Source: an uncultured Clostridia bacterium
GTDB taxonomy: Bacteria; Bacillota; Clostridia; Oscillospirales; CAG-272
Direction: 5' to 3'
DNA length: 6,066 nucleotides
Assembly: GCA_937893945.1 (NCBI GenBank)
Contig: CALCTA010000163.1
Span: 1 to 6,066, forward strand
In this document: positions 1 to 5,627 of the stretch, piece after piece
Numbering within the stretch: the first letter of the stretch is position 1
Layout of the letters: each line of letters begins with the position of its first letter
Notes under the pieces: generated by a model
Databases searched by the model: none
Seen by the model: only the letters and a program-made list of their open reading frames with translations
What the model was told of the DNA's origin: nothing
Translations under genes and position numbers: made by a program

Positions 1-1419
1 AGGTGTAGAACTGTGCCAGTTCACTGCCTCGCAACCATATTCCGAACGACCAATGGGGATGTTGGGGTATTTTGCGTGGAACTTGTCAAACCAAGGTCCG
101 TTCATGCTTGTATCGCCGCCGTACCAACCGAAGTAGTGGTTGTAGGAAACGACGTCGGGTATCTGGAGATAGGGATCGTCCATCTTGCACATAGATACAG
201 CCGCGATAGTTGTAAGTCTGGTCTTGTCCATCTCGTGAACGAGATCGTTGAGTATTCTGTGGTTTTCAAGCAGATCCTCGGTAGATCCACCGATAGAGAT
301 CTCGTTGGAAAGTCCCCATACTACGATAGAGGGGTGATTGTAGTTCTGAGAAACGAGCTCCTTCATCTGAGAGATGGTGTTCTCGCGTCCTGTGGGCATG
401 TGCTTTGAGATATAGGGGATCTCAGCCCAGATGACCATACCGCGCTCGTCGCAGAGATCGTAGAAGTACTGATCGTGCTGATAGTGAGCAAGACGGATAG
501 TAGTAGCGCCTACCTCGCAGATAAGATCCATATCCTCAACGTGATGCTCGGGAAGAAGCGCGTTGCCTACGCCCCATCTGTCCTGATGACGAGAAACGCC
601 GCGAAGGGGATAGGACTCGCCGTTAAGAATAAAGCCCTCGTTGGGATCTATCTTGAAGGTACGGCAACCGAAGCGGCTGCAAACGTTGTCAAGTACCTCG
701 CCGTTTTCAACGATCTCAGCCTCACAACAGTAGAGGTAGGGATCCTTGCGACCGTTCCAGAGGTGAACGTCCTTGATCTCAAAGGTTACCTTCTTGTCGT
801 TGGACTCTATCTTGGAAAGCTCGTTTTCGTCCTTGTCGTATATAGTGTAAACGAAGGTCTGAGAGGGAGCAAGCTCATTTGCAAATACCTCAACCTCGAC
901 CTTAGCGTCTGCTCCTTCAACTACGGGAGTGATCTTGATGCCGGGTGCTCCGTAGTAATCAAGGTCAAAATGCGCCTTGTTGACACAGATAAGGTTTACG
1001 TCACGGTAGATACCGCCGTAGAAGGTGAAGTCTGCCATCTGAGGATATACAGTCTCGTTTGCGGAGTTATCCACGATTATAGCAAGCTCTGTGGAGTCGG
1101 TAAGCTTGTCTGTAAGGTCAACTCTCCAGGTGGAGTAACCGCCATCGTGATGAGCGAGCTTTTCTCCGCCTACGAAAACGTCTGCAGAGGAGTTAGCGCC
1201 GCGGATCTCAAGATAGTAGCTGTCTGCCTCGGGAAGCTCGGACTTGTTGAGAGTTTTTACGTAAAGGCAAGAGCCGCGGAAGTAATCGTTTCCGCCGTCA
1301 AAGCCGTCCTCAGCGTTCCAAGAGTGAGGAAGATCTACCTTCACACCCTCACGAGCGGCAACGTCAGCGGTGTTCTTTACGAAAAGCCAATCCTTATTGA
1401 TATTTAAAATATTTCTCAC
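1..1419 (-). CDS. Glycoside hydrolase family 2 beta-glycosidase (beta-glucuronidase or beta-galactosidase), C-terminus cut by window edge
   Basis: A retaining GH2 exo-beta-glycosidase, expected in the cytoplasm because no signal peptide is visible. The minus-strand frame is open for 473 codons and runs off the left edge; family members of this type are usually near 600-800 residues. The start is GTG at 1417-1419, chosen because AGGAG lies 8 bases upstream (1428-1432) and the protein begins with a typical GH2 N-terminus. Domains in order: sugar-binding jelly roll (about 1-160, with PHSWN and the FYGGIYRDV motif), an immunoglobulin-like domain (about 165-255), then the TIM barrel. The barrel shows PLRGVSRHQDRWG (271-283) and an AHYQHDQYFYDLCDE stretch from 311. 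The acid/base Glu is E373 in WGLSNEIS and the nucleophile is E460 in GRSEYG, so the enzyme should be active. Substrate is not settled: linkage to uxaC favours glucuronides, but the NxK motif that marks beta-glucuronidases would lie beyond the edge, and the barrel style also fits clostridial beta-galactosidases. It is the third gene of the leftward unit. Confidence 0.94.
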   Translation of the reverse strand, partial: MRNILNINKDWLFVKNTADVAAREGVKVDLPHSWNAEDGFDGGNDYFRGSCLYVKTLNKSELPEADSYYLEIRGANSSADVFVGGEKLAHHDGGYSTWRVDLTDKLTDSTELAIIVDNSANETVYPQMADFTFYGGIYRDVNLICVNKAHFDLDYYGAPGIKITPVVEGADAKVEVEVFANELAPSQTFVYTIYDKDENELSKIESNDKKVTFEIKDVHLWNGRKDPYLYCCEAEIVENGEVLDNVCSRFGCRTFKIDPNEGFILNGESYPLRGVSRHQDRWGVGNALLPEHHVEDMDLICEVGATTIRLAHYQHDQYFYDLCDERGMVIWAEIPYISKHMPTGRENTISQMKELVSQNYNHPSIVVWGLSNEISIGGSTEDLLENHRILNDLVHEMDKTRLTTIAAVSMCKMDDPYLQIPDVVSYNHYFGWYGGDTSMNGPWFDKFHAKYPNIPIGRSEYGCEAVNWHSSTP

Positions 1420-1427
1420 TGTTTTTT

Positions 1428-1432
1428 CTCCT
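1428..1432 (-). promoter_or_regulatory. Ribosome binding site deciding the GTG start of the GH2 gene
   Basis: AGGAG on the minus strand, 8 bases before GTG at 1419. No in-frame ATG lies close by, and this spacing supports the non-ATG start. The site is weaker than the AAGGAGGT before the upstream binding-protein gene, which predicts less enzyme than binding protein from a shared message. Confidence 0.75.
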
Positions 1433-1448
1433 GAATATAATGAATTTT

Positions 1449-1506
1449 TCTTATAACCTCAAAATATCGGTCTGCCTTTGCCCGTTATAAGACAGAGACA
1501 GACCGA
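1449..1506 (-). other. Interleaved inverted repeats between binding-protein and GH2 genes; possible RNA pseudoknot or hairpin
   Basis: Two perfect or near-perfect inverted repeats interlock in the 95-base gap. Arms A (1497-1506) and A' (1467-1476) can form 10 pairs on the minus-strand RNA (UCGGUCUGUC with GGCAGACCGA, one G-U wobble). Arms B (1484-1492) and B' (1449-1457) can form 9 perfect pairs (GTTATAAGA in one arm). The order on the RNA is A, B, A', B', with connectors of 4, 7 and 9 bases, which is the topology of an H-type pseudoknot. Arm A begins 8 bases after the binding-protein stop, and B' ends 16 bases before the GH2 Shine-Dalgarno. The A hairpin alone is followed by UAUUUUGAGG, a poor U-tract, so a strong terminator is unlikely. 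Likely roles are protecting the upstream message's 3' end or damping GH2 expression. The role is inference; the repeats are directly visible. Confidence 0.55.
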
Positions 1507-1514
1507 GTAAACGA

Positions 1515-2666
1515 TTAGTTAGGGTAAACCGTGTAGTCAATGAGAAGGGTAGAACCCTTGATCTCACCGATCTCTACCTTATCAAATGCATTCTTCTCCT
1601 TGATGAGATTGCGAAGGATCTTTGCTACAGACTCAGCCATAGCGTCCTGATCCTCAAGAGCAGTACCTGCAAGTCTGCCGGTATCGATAACGTTGGTGGT
1701 GTTGAAGATCATCTCGTCGAGATCCTCGGGGTCAACTGCGGTAAGGTCGCAGAGGAACTTCATGGATTCATAGTACTCAGCAACCTTGGATTCGTCAGAG
1801 GGCTTGCCTGCGAGAACGAGCTGCTTATAGTCAACGCTTGCGCCTACTGTGAAGATCGGAATGAGGTGAGTCTTGAGCTTGTCGGTATTGAAATCCTTGC
1901 TCTGAAGGATGGAAAGGATCTCGCAAGCGGTGAGGTCGTTAGTTGTGATAACGAGCTCGACCATATTCTTGTTATCGTCATTGTATGACTCAAGTATCTT
2001 TGTGTAAGCAAGGCCTGCGCCGAGAGTGGTGAGGTCATTGATGAAATTCTTGTCGTCGTAGAATTCAAGGGTATAGGAGCCTGCCTTCTTGTCTTCCTTG
2101 ATGACCTTGTTTGCAGCCTCAGCGATGCTCGGACCGAGTGTGTCAGCAAAGGAGACGTAGCTGATCTTGCCGTCGCCGTTGCGGTCAATATCCGCAAAGT
2201 TTCCGATCACGTAGTCGGCGATCATCTTACCCTGTACCTCGGGGATAGAGGTGAGGTCGGAAGCAACGTAGTAGCACTTGTCGTAGCTGTCAACAACGTC
2301 GTCTGCAACGAGGCAATTGAAGAATATAACGGGAACGTTCTTTTCCTTAGCGGCGTCAACGAAATCCTTTGCCGCAAGGGGATTTACAAGCTCGACCACG
2401 AGAGCCGCACAGCCAGCCGCGAGAGCATCCTTTGCCTGCTTGAGCTGATCGTCTGCCTTAAGATTTGCGCCGTAGTGAGCGTAAGCGATGTTTTCAATAT
2501 ACATGGCTCTTTCCATACAGTTGATAAGGCTGTTGGGAACCTTTACCTCGCCGGCACCGCTCCAGAGGATAGCAACGTCAGCCTTGTTGACGCTTCCGCA
2601 GGAGGTGAACGCGAAGGTGGATATTACCATGAGTGCAACGAGTATAAGAGCTATTATTTTTTTCAT
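1515..2666 (-). CDS. MglB-like sugar-binding lipoprotein (periplasmic-binding-protein family, Peripla_BP_4 type)
   Basis: A 383-residue extracellular solute-binding lipoprotein. Residues 1-22 form a signal peptide (MKK, then a hydrophobic run to about 20) ending in a lipobox-like FTSC with Cys23 as the lipidated residue. The body aligns by eye with E. coli galactose/glucose-binding protein MglB: ELVNPLAAK (92-100), VPVIFFN (111-117), DSYDKCYYV (126-134), and AGTALEDQ (333-340) against its AGTVLNDA. The EF-hand-like calcium loop D161-R-N163-G-D165-G-K167-I-S169 and its distant partner E237 match the MglB calcium site. By contrast, of the known sugar contacts only N117 and N243 seem kept; the His-Pro-Asp/Arg cluster is replaced around 178-186 (GPSIAEAAN), and the equivalents of D236 and N256 appear to be G275 and E338. 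The ligand is therefore probably not plain glucose or galactose. The gene sits 20 bases after the symporter stop and carries the strongest ribosome binding site in the window. No ABC permease or ATPase is in view. Confidence 0.9.
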   Translation of the reverse strand: MKKIIALILVALMVISTFAFTSCGSVNKADVAILWSGAGEVKVPNSLINCMERAMYIENIAYAHYGANLKADDQLKQAKDALAAGCAALVVELVNPLAAKDFVDAAKEKNVPVIFFNCLVADDVVDSYDKCYYVASDLTSIPEVQGKMIADYVIGNFADIDRNGDGKISYVSFADTLGPSIAEAANKVIKEDKKAGSYTLEFYDDKNFINDLTTLGAGLAYTKILESYNDDNKNMVELVITTNDLTACEILSILQSKDFNTDKLKTHLIPIFTVGASVDYKQLVLAGKPSDESKVAEYYESMKFLCDLTAVDPEDLDEMIFNTTNVIDTGRLAGTALEDQDAMAESVAKILRNLIKEKNAFDKVEIGEIKGSTLLIDYTVYPN

Positions 2667-2673
2667 AATATAT

Positions 2674-2681
2674 ACCTCCTT
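2674..2681 (-). promoter_or_regulatory. Consensus ribosome binding site of the binding-protein gene
   Basis: AAGGAGGT, a full complement of the 16S anti-Shine-Dalgarno core, ends 7 bases before the ATG at 2666. It fills most of the 20-base gap after the symporter stop. This is the best ribosome binding site in the window and fits the usual excess of binding protein over membrane transporter. Confidence 0.85.
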
Positions 2682-2686
2682 GCAAA

Positions 2687-4135
2687 TTACTGCTGCTCCT
2701 CAGCAGAGGACTGAGCAGGAGCCTCAGCCTTAGCCGCGAGATCAGCATTCATCTTGTTGAGTGTCTTCTTGTCAAGGTTGTAGATAAGACCAAGACCTAC
2801 GAATTGCATCAATGCTGCGAAGAGATAAAGTCCCGCAACGAGATAACGCATGTTGAGTGCAACCGAGAAGAGCTGGTTACCGCCGTTGATCTCGGAGTAG
2901 CCGAGAGCAACCATTACGAAGAGAGCAAGAGAAGGACCTACGCCCTGAGCGAGCTTACGGAAGAAGGAGTGCAGAGAATATACAGTTCCTTCCTCACGGG
3001 TGCCGTTCTTCCACTCGTTGTAGTCGATAGCGTCGCCCATCATAGACCAGGAGATCGTTGTGTAGATGCCTGTTCCGAGAGAGTTGATAAGCTGACATAC
3101 TATGTAAACGAGCAAGCCCTTACCGTCGGGAGTGATGGGAGCGATGAGCATAAGCGCGCAAGCAGCAAGGGAGCAGAGAGTTCCTACAACCGAGAGCTCC
3201 TTCTTACCGAACTTAACTACGAGCTTACGCGCGAGGGGAGTAAAGATGAGAATGGGAAGCATAGCGAACATGGTAACAAGACCGGAGAGAGCTACGTTTT
3301 TGAAGTAAGACTGGAACATTACCGTAACTGCGGTAGTAGCGCCCTGCATGCCGATGAACATACCCATAGCCGCAACGGTCGCGCCTACTGCGGGACGGTT
3401 CTTCATAAAGTTAGCCATTGCCTTGAAAACGTTGAACTTCTGACGCTCTTCGCTTACAGTAACGTTTTCTTCAACGCGGATCTTGGTGGTGCGGATCATG
3501 AACTGGAAGGAGATGAATCCGAGAACACCCATTATCAACGCTGCGAGGAATACTCGCTCACCGATGATATTGTTGTTTGCATCGTAAATGAGCATGGGGA
3601 GAACTACCATAGGAACCATATTTCCTATCATAGAGCCGACAGAACGCCATGCGGAAAGCGAAGCGCGGTCTGCGGGATCCTTGGAGATGAGGGAGAGCAG
3701 GGAACCGTAGGGAACGTTTGCGATAGTGTAGAACGCATCCCAGAGAATGTATCCGCAAACGAATACGATAGCCTTAACGATAGAACCGGAGTCCTTTACC
3801 CAAGGAATGAAGCAAAGTGCGCCTGCGACGACCAGACCGATCGAACCGAACCAGATGTACGCGAGGAACTTGCCTCTCTTGTATTTGGTGCGCTTATCGT
3901 TGTCTATGATACTACCGATAAGCGGGTCGTTGATAGCGTCCCAGACCTGTACGAGAATGAGAAGAATTCCGTAAAGTATTGAGTCCATTCTCATAAACTG
4001 AGTCCAGAAGATCGCCATGGTACCCTTCAGCGCAAAGCTCATGTTGCAGCCGAAGTCGCCTGCCGCGTAGGACAAGCTATCGATTATGCCAAATTTGCGA
4101 TGCCCGTTGGCATCAAGCTTTCGTTCTTTTTTCAT
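2687..4135 (-). CDS. GPH family (MFS) glycoside:cation symporter, glucuronide-carrier-like
   Basis: A 482-residue polytopic membrane transporter of the glycoside-pentoside-hexuronide:cation symporter family, the family of MelB, UidB, XynB-type and GusB carriers. It imports a sugar or glycoside with H+ or Na+. Roughly twelve hydrophobic segments run between about residue 35 and 453. Family signatures are present in the expected order: DAINDPLIGSIIDN (66-79) with the Asp pair of the N-terminal cation/sugar region, a following basic loop KRTKYKRGK (81-89), NVPYGSL (140-146), and GDAIDYNEWKNGTREEG (367-383) in the C-terminal half. The C-terminal 28 residues form a charged Ala/Glu/Gln-rich tail (ending SSAEEQQ), probably cytoplasmic. 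The ATG at 4135 has AAGGAG 9 bases upstream (4145-4150). It is the first gene of the leftward unit, facing the AraC-type regulator. Given the uxaC linkage a glucuronide or short uronate-bearing oligosaccharide is a reasonable substrate, but substrate cannot be read from sequence in this family. Confidence 0.94.
   Translation of the reverse strand: MKKERKLDANGHRKFGIIDSLSYAAGDFGCNMSFALKGTMAIFWTQFMRMDSILYGILLILVQVWDAINDPLIGSIIDNDKRTKYKRGKFLAYIWFGSIGLVVAGALCFIPWVKDSGSIVKAIVFVCGYILWDAFYTIANVPYGSLLSLISKDPADRASLSAWRSVGSMIGNMVPMVVLPMLIYDANNNIIGERVFLAALIMGVLGFISFQFMIRTTKIRVEENVTVSEERQKFNVFKAMANFMKNRPAVGATVAAMGMFIGMQGATTAVTVMFQSYFKNVALSGLVTMFAMLPILIFTPLARKLVVKFGKKELSVVGTLCSLAACALMLIAPITPDGKGLLVYIVCQLINSLGTGIYTTISWSMMGDAIDYNEWKNGTREEGTVYSLHSFFRKLAQGVGPSLALFVMVALGYSEINGGNQLFSVALNMRYLVAGLYLFAALMQFVGLGLIYNLDKKTLNKMNADLAAKAEAPAQSSAEEQQ
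2695..2722 (-). repeat. Imperfect hairpin in the last codons of the symporter gene
   Basis: GCTCC-TCAG (2695-2703) can pair with CTGA (2711-2714) and GGAGC (2718-2722), leaving a 7-base loop and a 3-base bulge (2715-2717). It lies within the Ala/Glu/Gln codons of the tail, ending 6 bases before the stop codon at 2687-2689 and 13 bases before the next gene's Shine-Dalgarno. It may be an intercistronic structure, or simply a by-product of repeated GAG, CAG and GCT codons. Confidence 0.3.
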
Positions 4136-4144
4136 CCGTCTTTA

Positions 4145-4150
4145 CTCCTT
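4145..4150 (-). promoter_or_regulatory. Ribosome binding site of the GPH symporter gene
   Basis: AAGGAG on the minus strand, 9 bases before the ATG at 4135. It supports this start over later in-frame ATG codons at residues 32 and 40, which would remove the first membrane region. Confidence 0.8.
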
Positions 4151-4190
4151 TTGTAGTTTATTTGTGAAAAAAGCATAGATGACTAAATAC

Positions 4191-4196
4191 ATTATA
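4191..4196 (-). promoter_or_regulatory. Candidate -10 box of the leftward (symporter-binding protein-GH2) promoter, no clear -35
   Basis: A perfect TATAAT on the minus strand, placing a transcript start near 4184 and a leader of about 49 bases. The positions that should hold the -35 at 16-18 base spacing read ACCATT, TACCAT or CTACCA, none resembling TTGACA; the nearest candidate, TTGTAC (4220-4225), is 23 bases away, which is too far. A second TATAAT at 4243-4248 also lacks a -35. A good -10 without a -35 is typical of promoters needing an activator, and the AraC-type protein encoded next door is the natural candidate. Confidence 0.5.
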
Positions 4197-4272
4197 CCTT
4201 TTTTTAAAGAAAAATGGTAGTACAATTTTAATGTAAGTTTGTATTATATTCATATTTGTGATGAAAATGTTG

Positions 4273-4301
4273 TTGCATTTGTTTAAAAAATGTGCTATAA
4301 T
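4273..4301 (+). promoter_or_regulatory. Sigma-A-type promoter of the araC-type gene with extended -10
   Basis: TTGCAT (-35, 4273-4278) and TATAAT (-10, 4296-4301) are separated by exactly 17 bases, and TG at 4293-4294 with one base before the -10 makes an extended -10 (TGCTATAAT). The transcript would start near 4308, giving a leader of about 64 bases before the ATG at 4372. This is the only near-consensus promoter in the window and suggests constitutive, factor-independent expression of the regulator and probably uxaC. Confidence 0.75.
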
Positions 4302-4358
4302 AATAAAGAATGAGAACAAAACTGTGCAAATCTTACATAACGTGGAAAAATATAAGCG

Positions 4359-4363
4359 AGGAG
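4359..4363 (+). promoter_or_regulatory. Ribosome binding site of the araC-type gene
   Basis: AGGAG within GCGAGGAGAG, 8 bases before the ATG at 4372. It fixes the start of the regulator. Confidence 0.8.
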
Positions 4364-4371
4364 AGTAGTAT

Positions 4372-5598
4372 ATGGAATACGAGCGTGAACTGAATTTCAT
4401 CTGCGACCTTCTCAAAAAATCTCACGTGAGAACAGTAATGCTCTCGTCAAACGATCCTATCGATGCTCTTGCGGGAACGAGACTTTCCAATATTATCGGA
4501 GCGTATCGGGATGAAGACGTTACCGTCCAGAAGGTATTCGGTGTTATTGAAAACAGCACGAAATATAACTTTACAAATGAGTTCCATCTCAAGTACGTAT
4601 TTATGAGATTGCCGATAATGAGTGAGAAAAATATCTTCTTCGCGGGCCCGTATCTCTCTGAGCCCCCAAGCACGAAGGACGTGCTCGAGATAGGAGAGAT
4701 GCTGAAGCTTCCGCTCAGCACTCAAAAGCTGCTTAAGGAGTATTACTCTTCATTGCCCGTGATCTCGGAAGGCGACAGTCTTTTCTCGGCAATAGATCTG
4801 TTTTGCGAGAAGATATGGCATAATCCGTCCTTTTCTACCGCGGAGATAAACGTAAGCGATACTATGCCTATACCGCAGATCAATCTGCTCCTCCACGGCA
4901 GAACGCTTGACGAGACCGTGGCTACTATGGAAATGATGGAAACGCGTTACGCCTTTGAAAATGAGCTGATACAGGCGGTGGTGCATGGACAGCAGCATAA
5001 GGAAAAGGAATTGCTATCTGTTTTCAACGAGCAGATGTTTGAAAAGCGAATTCAGGATCCGCTCAGAAACGCCAAAAACTACTGTATTATAATGAACACG
5101 CTTTTGCGTAAGGCGGCAGAGCAGGGCGGAGTTCATCCGATGTATATAGACAGAGAATCTTCAAAGCTTGCAGCAAAGATAGAGCTTATAAACGACGTTA
5201 AGAATATCCCAGATCTTATGAGAGAGATATTTTCGTCCTACTGCCGACTTGTCCGTAAGCACTCCACAAAGAAATATTCCCCGATAGTCAAAAAAACTAT
5301 TCTGATAATCGATTCGGATATTTCAGCCGAGCTGTCGCTCAGTACTCTTGCGGAAAAGCAGAGTATAAGCTCGGGGTATCTTGCTACCGTATTTAAGAAT
5401 GAGACCGGTAAAACTGTTTCGGAATATATCAGGGAGAGGCGCATAAGCTATGCACTTCACCTGCTTAATACAACTAATCTTCAAATACAGACTATCGCAA
5501 TGCACTGTGGAATAATGGACGTACAGTATTTTTCAAAAATATTTAAAAAGCAGATCGGAAAGACACCGAAGGAATACCGCGATGCCATCCGACAGTAA
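4372..5598 (+). CDS. AraC-family transcriptional regulator with a large unassigned N-terminal sensor region
   Basis: A 408-residue DNA-binding regulator. The C-terminal ~100 residues are a standard AraC/XylS double helix-turn-helix: first unit at about 321-346 (LSLSTLAEKQSISSGYLATVFKNETG), linking helix with EYIRERRISYALHLL (351-365), second unit and signature at about 371-403 (QIQTIAMHCGIMDVQYFSKIFKKQIGKTPKEYR). The N-terminal ~300 residues show no cupin-like AraC arm, receiver domain or membrane segment that I recognise. A charged, probably helical region around 200-300 precedes the DNA-binding domain; this architecture recurs in YesN-like clostridial regulators. It is divergent from the symporter operon and only 29 bases ahead of uxaC, with no hairpin between, so it is probably cotranscribed with uxaC and activates the leftward promoter, which lacks a -35. 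Its codons look more relaxed (more AAA, ATA, TTT) than those of the leftward genes, consistent with low expression. The inducer, perhaps a uronoside or uronate, is inferred from context only. Confidence 0.93.
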   Translation: MEYERELNFICDLLKKSHVRTVMLSSNDPIDALAGTRLSNIIGAYRDEDVTVQKVFGVIENSTKYNFTNEFHLKYVFMRLPIMSEKNIFFAGPYLSEPPSTKDVLEIGEMLKLPLSTQKLLKEYYSSLPVISEGDSLFSAIDLFCEKIWHNPSFSTAEINVSDTMPIPQINLLLHGRTLDETVATMEMMETRYAFENELIQAVVHGQQHKEKELLSVFNEQMFEKRIQDPLRNAKNYCIIMNTLLRKAAEQGGVHPMYIDRESSKLAAKIELINDVKNIPDLMREIFSSYCRLVRKHSTKKYSPIVKKTILIIDSDISAELSLSTLAEKQSISSGYLATVFKNETGKTVSEYIRERRISYALHLLNTTNLQIQTIAMHCGIMDVQYFSKIFKKQIGKTPKEYRDAIRQ

Positions 5599-5615
5599 TA
5601 AATTATTCTTGTGCG

Positions 5616-5621
5616 AAGGAG
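5616..5621 (+). promoter_or_regulatory. Ribosome binding site of uxaC
   Basis: AAGGAG, 6 bases before the ATG at 5628, inside the 29-base gap after the regulator stop. The gap has no hairpin or promoter-like motif, supporting cotranscription with the regulator. Confidence 0.8.
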
Positions 5622-5627
5622 AAAAAC

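Noticed and set aside
13..408. A 131-codon plus-strand open frame near the left edge
   Set aside because: It is antisense to the TIM-barrel part of the GH2 gene, including both catalytic Glu codons; a shadow frame.
475..1407. A 310-codon open frame on the plus strand opposite the GH2 gene
   Set aside because: It lies antisense to a frame with GH2 motifs and both catalytic glutamates, has no convincing ribosome binding site, and resembles no family that I know.
1458..1506. Rho-independent terminator after the binding-protein gene
   Set aside because: The 10-pair stem exists, but the loop is 20 bases and the tail reads UAUUUUGAGG rather than a U-run. A partial attenuator is possible, not a firm terminator.
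2804..3982. A 392-codon open frame on the plus strand opposite the symporter gene
   Set aside because: It is antisense to a clear GPH transporter, has no Shine-Dalgarno, and its highly charged, low-hydrophobicity protein is the mirror of a membrane protein. The openness comes from the codon bias of the real gene.
4136..4371. Catabolite-repression (cre) site for CcpA
   Set aside because: No sequence close to TGNAANCGNTNNCA was found in the divergent region.
5599..5627. Separate promoter or terminator between the regulator and uxaC
   Set aside because: The 29-base gap contains only an AT-rich stretch and the AAGGAG site, with no hairpin and no room for a full promoter.
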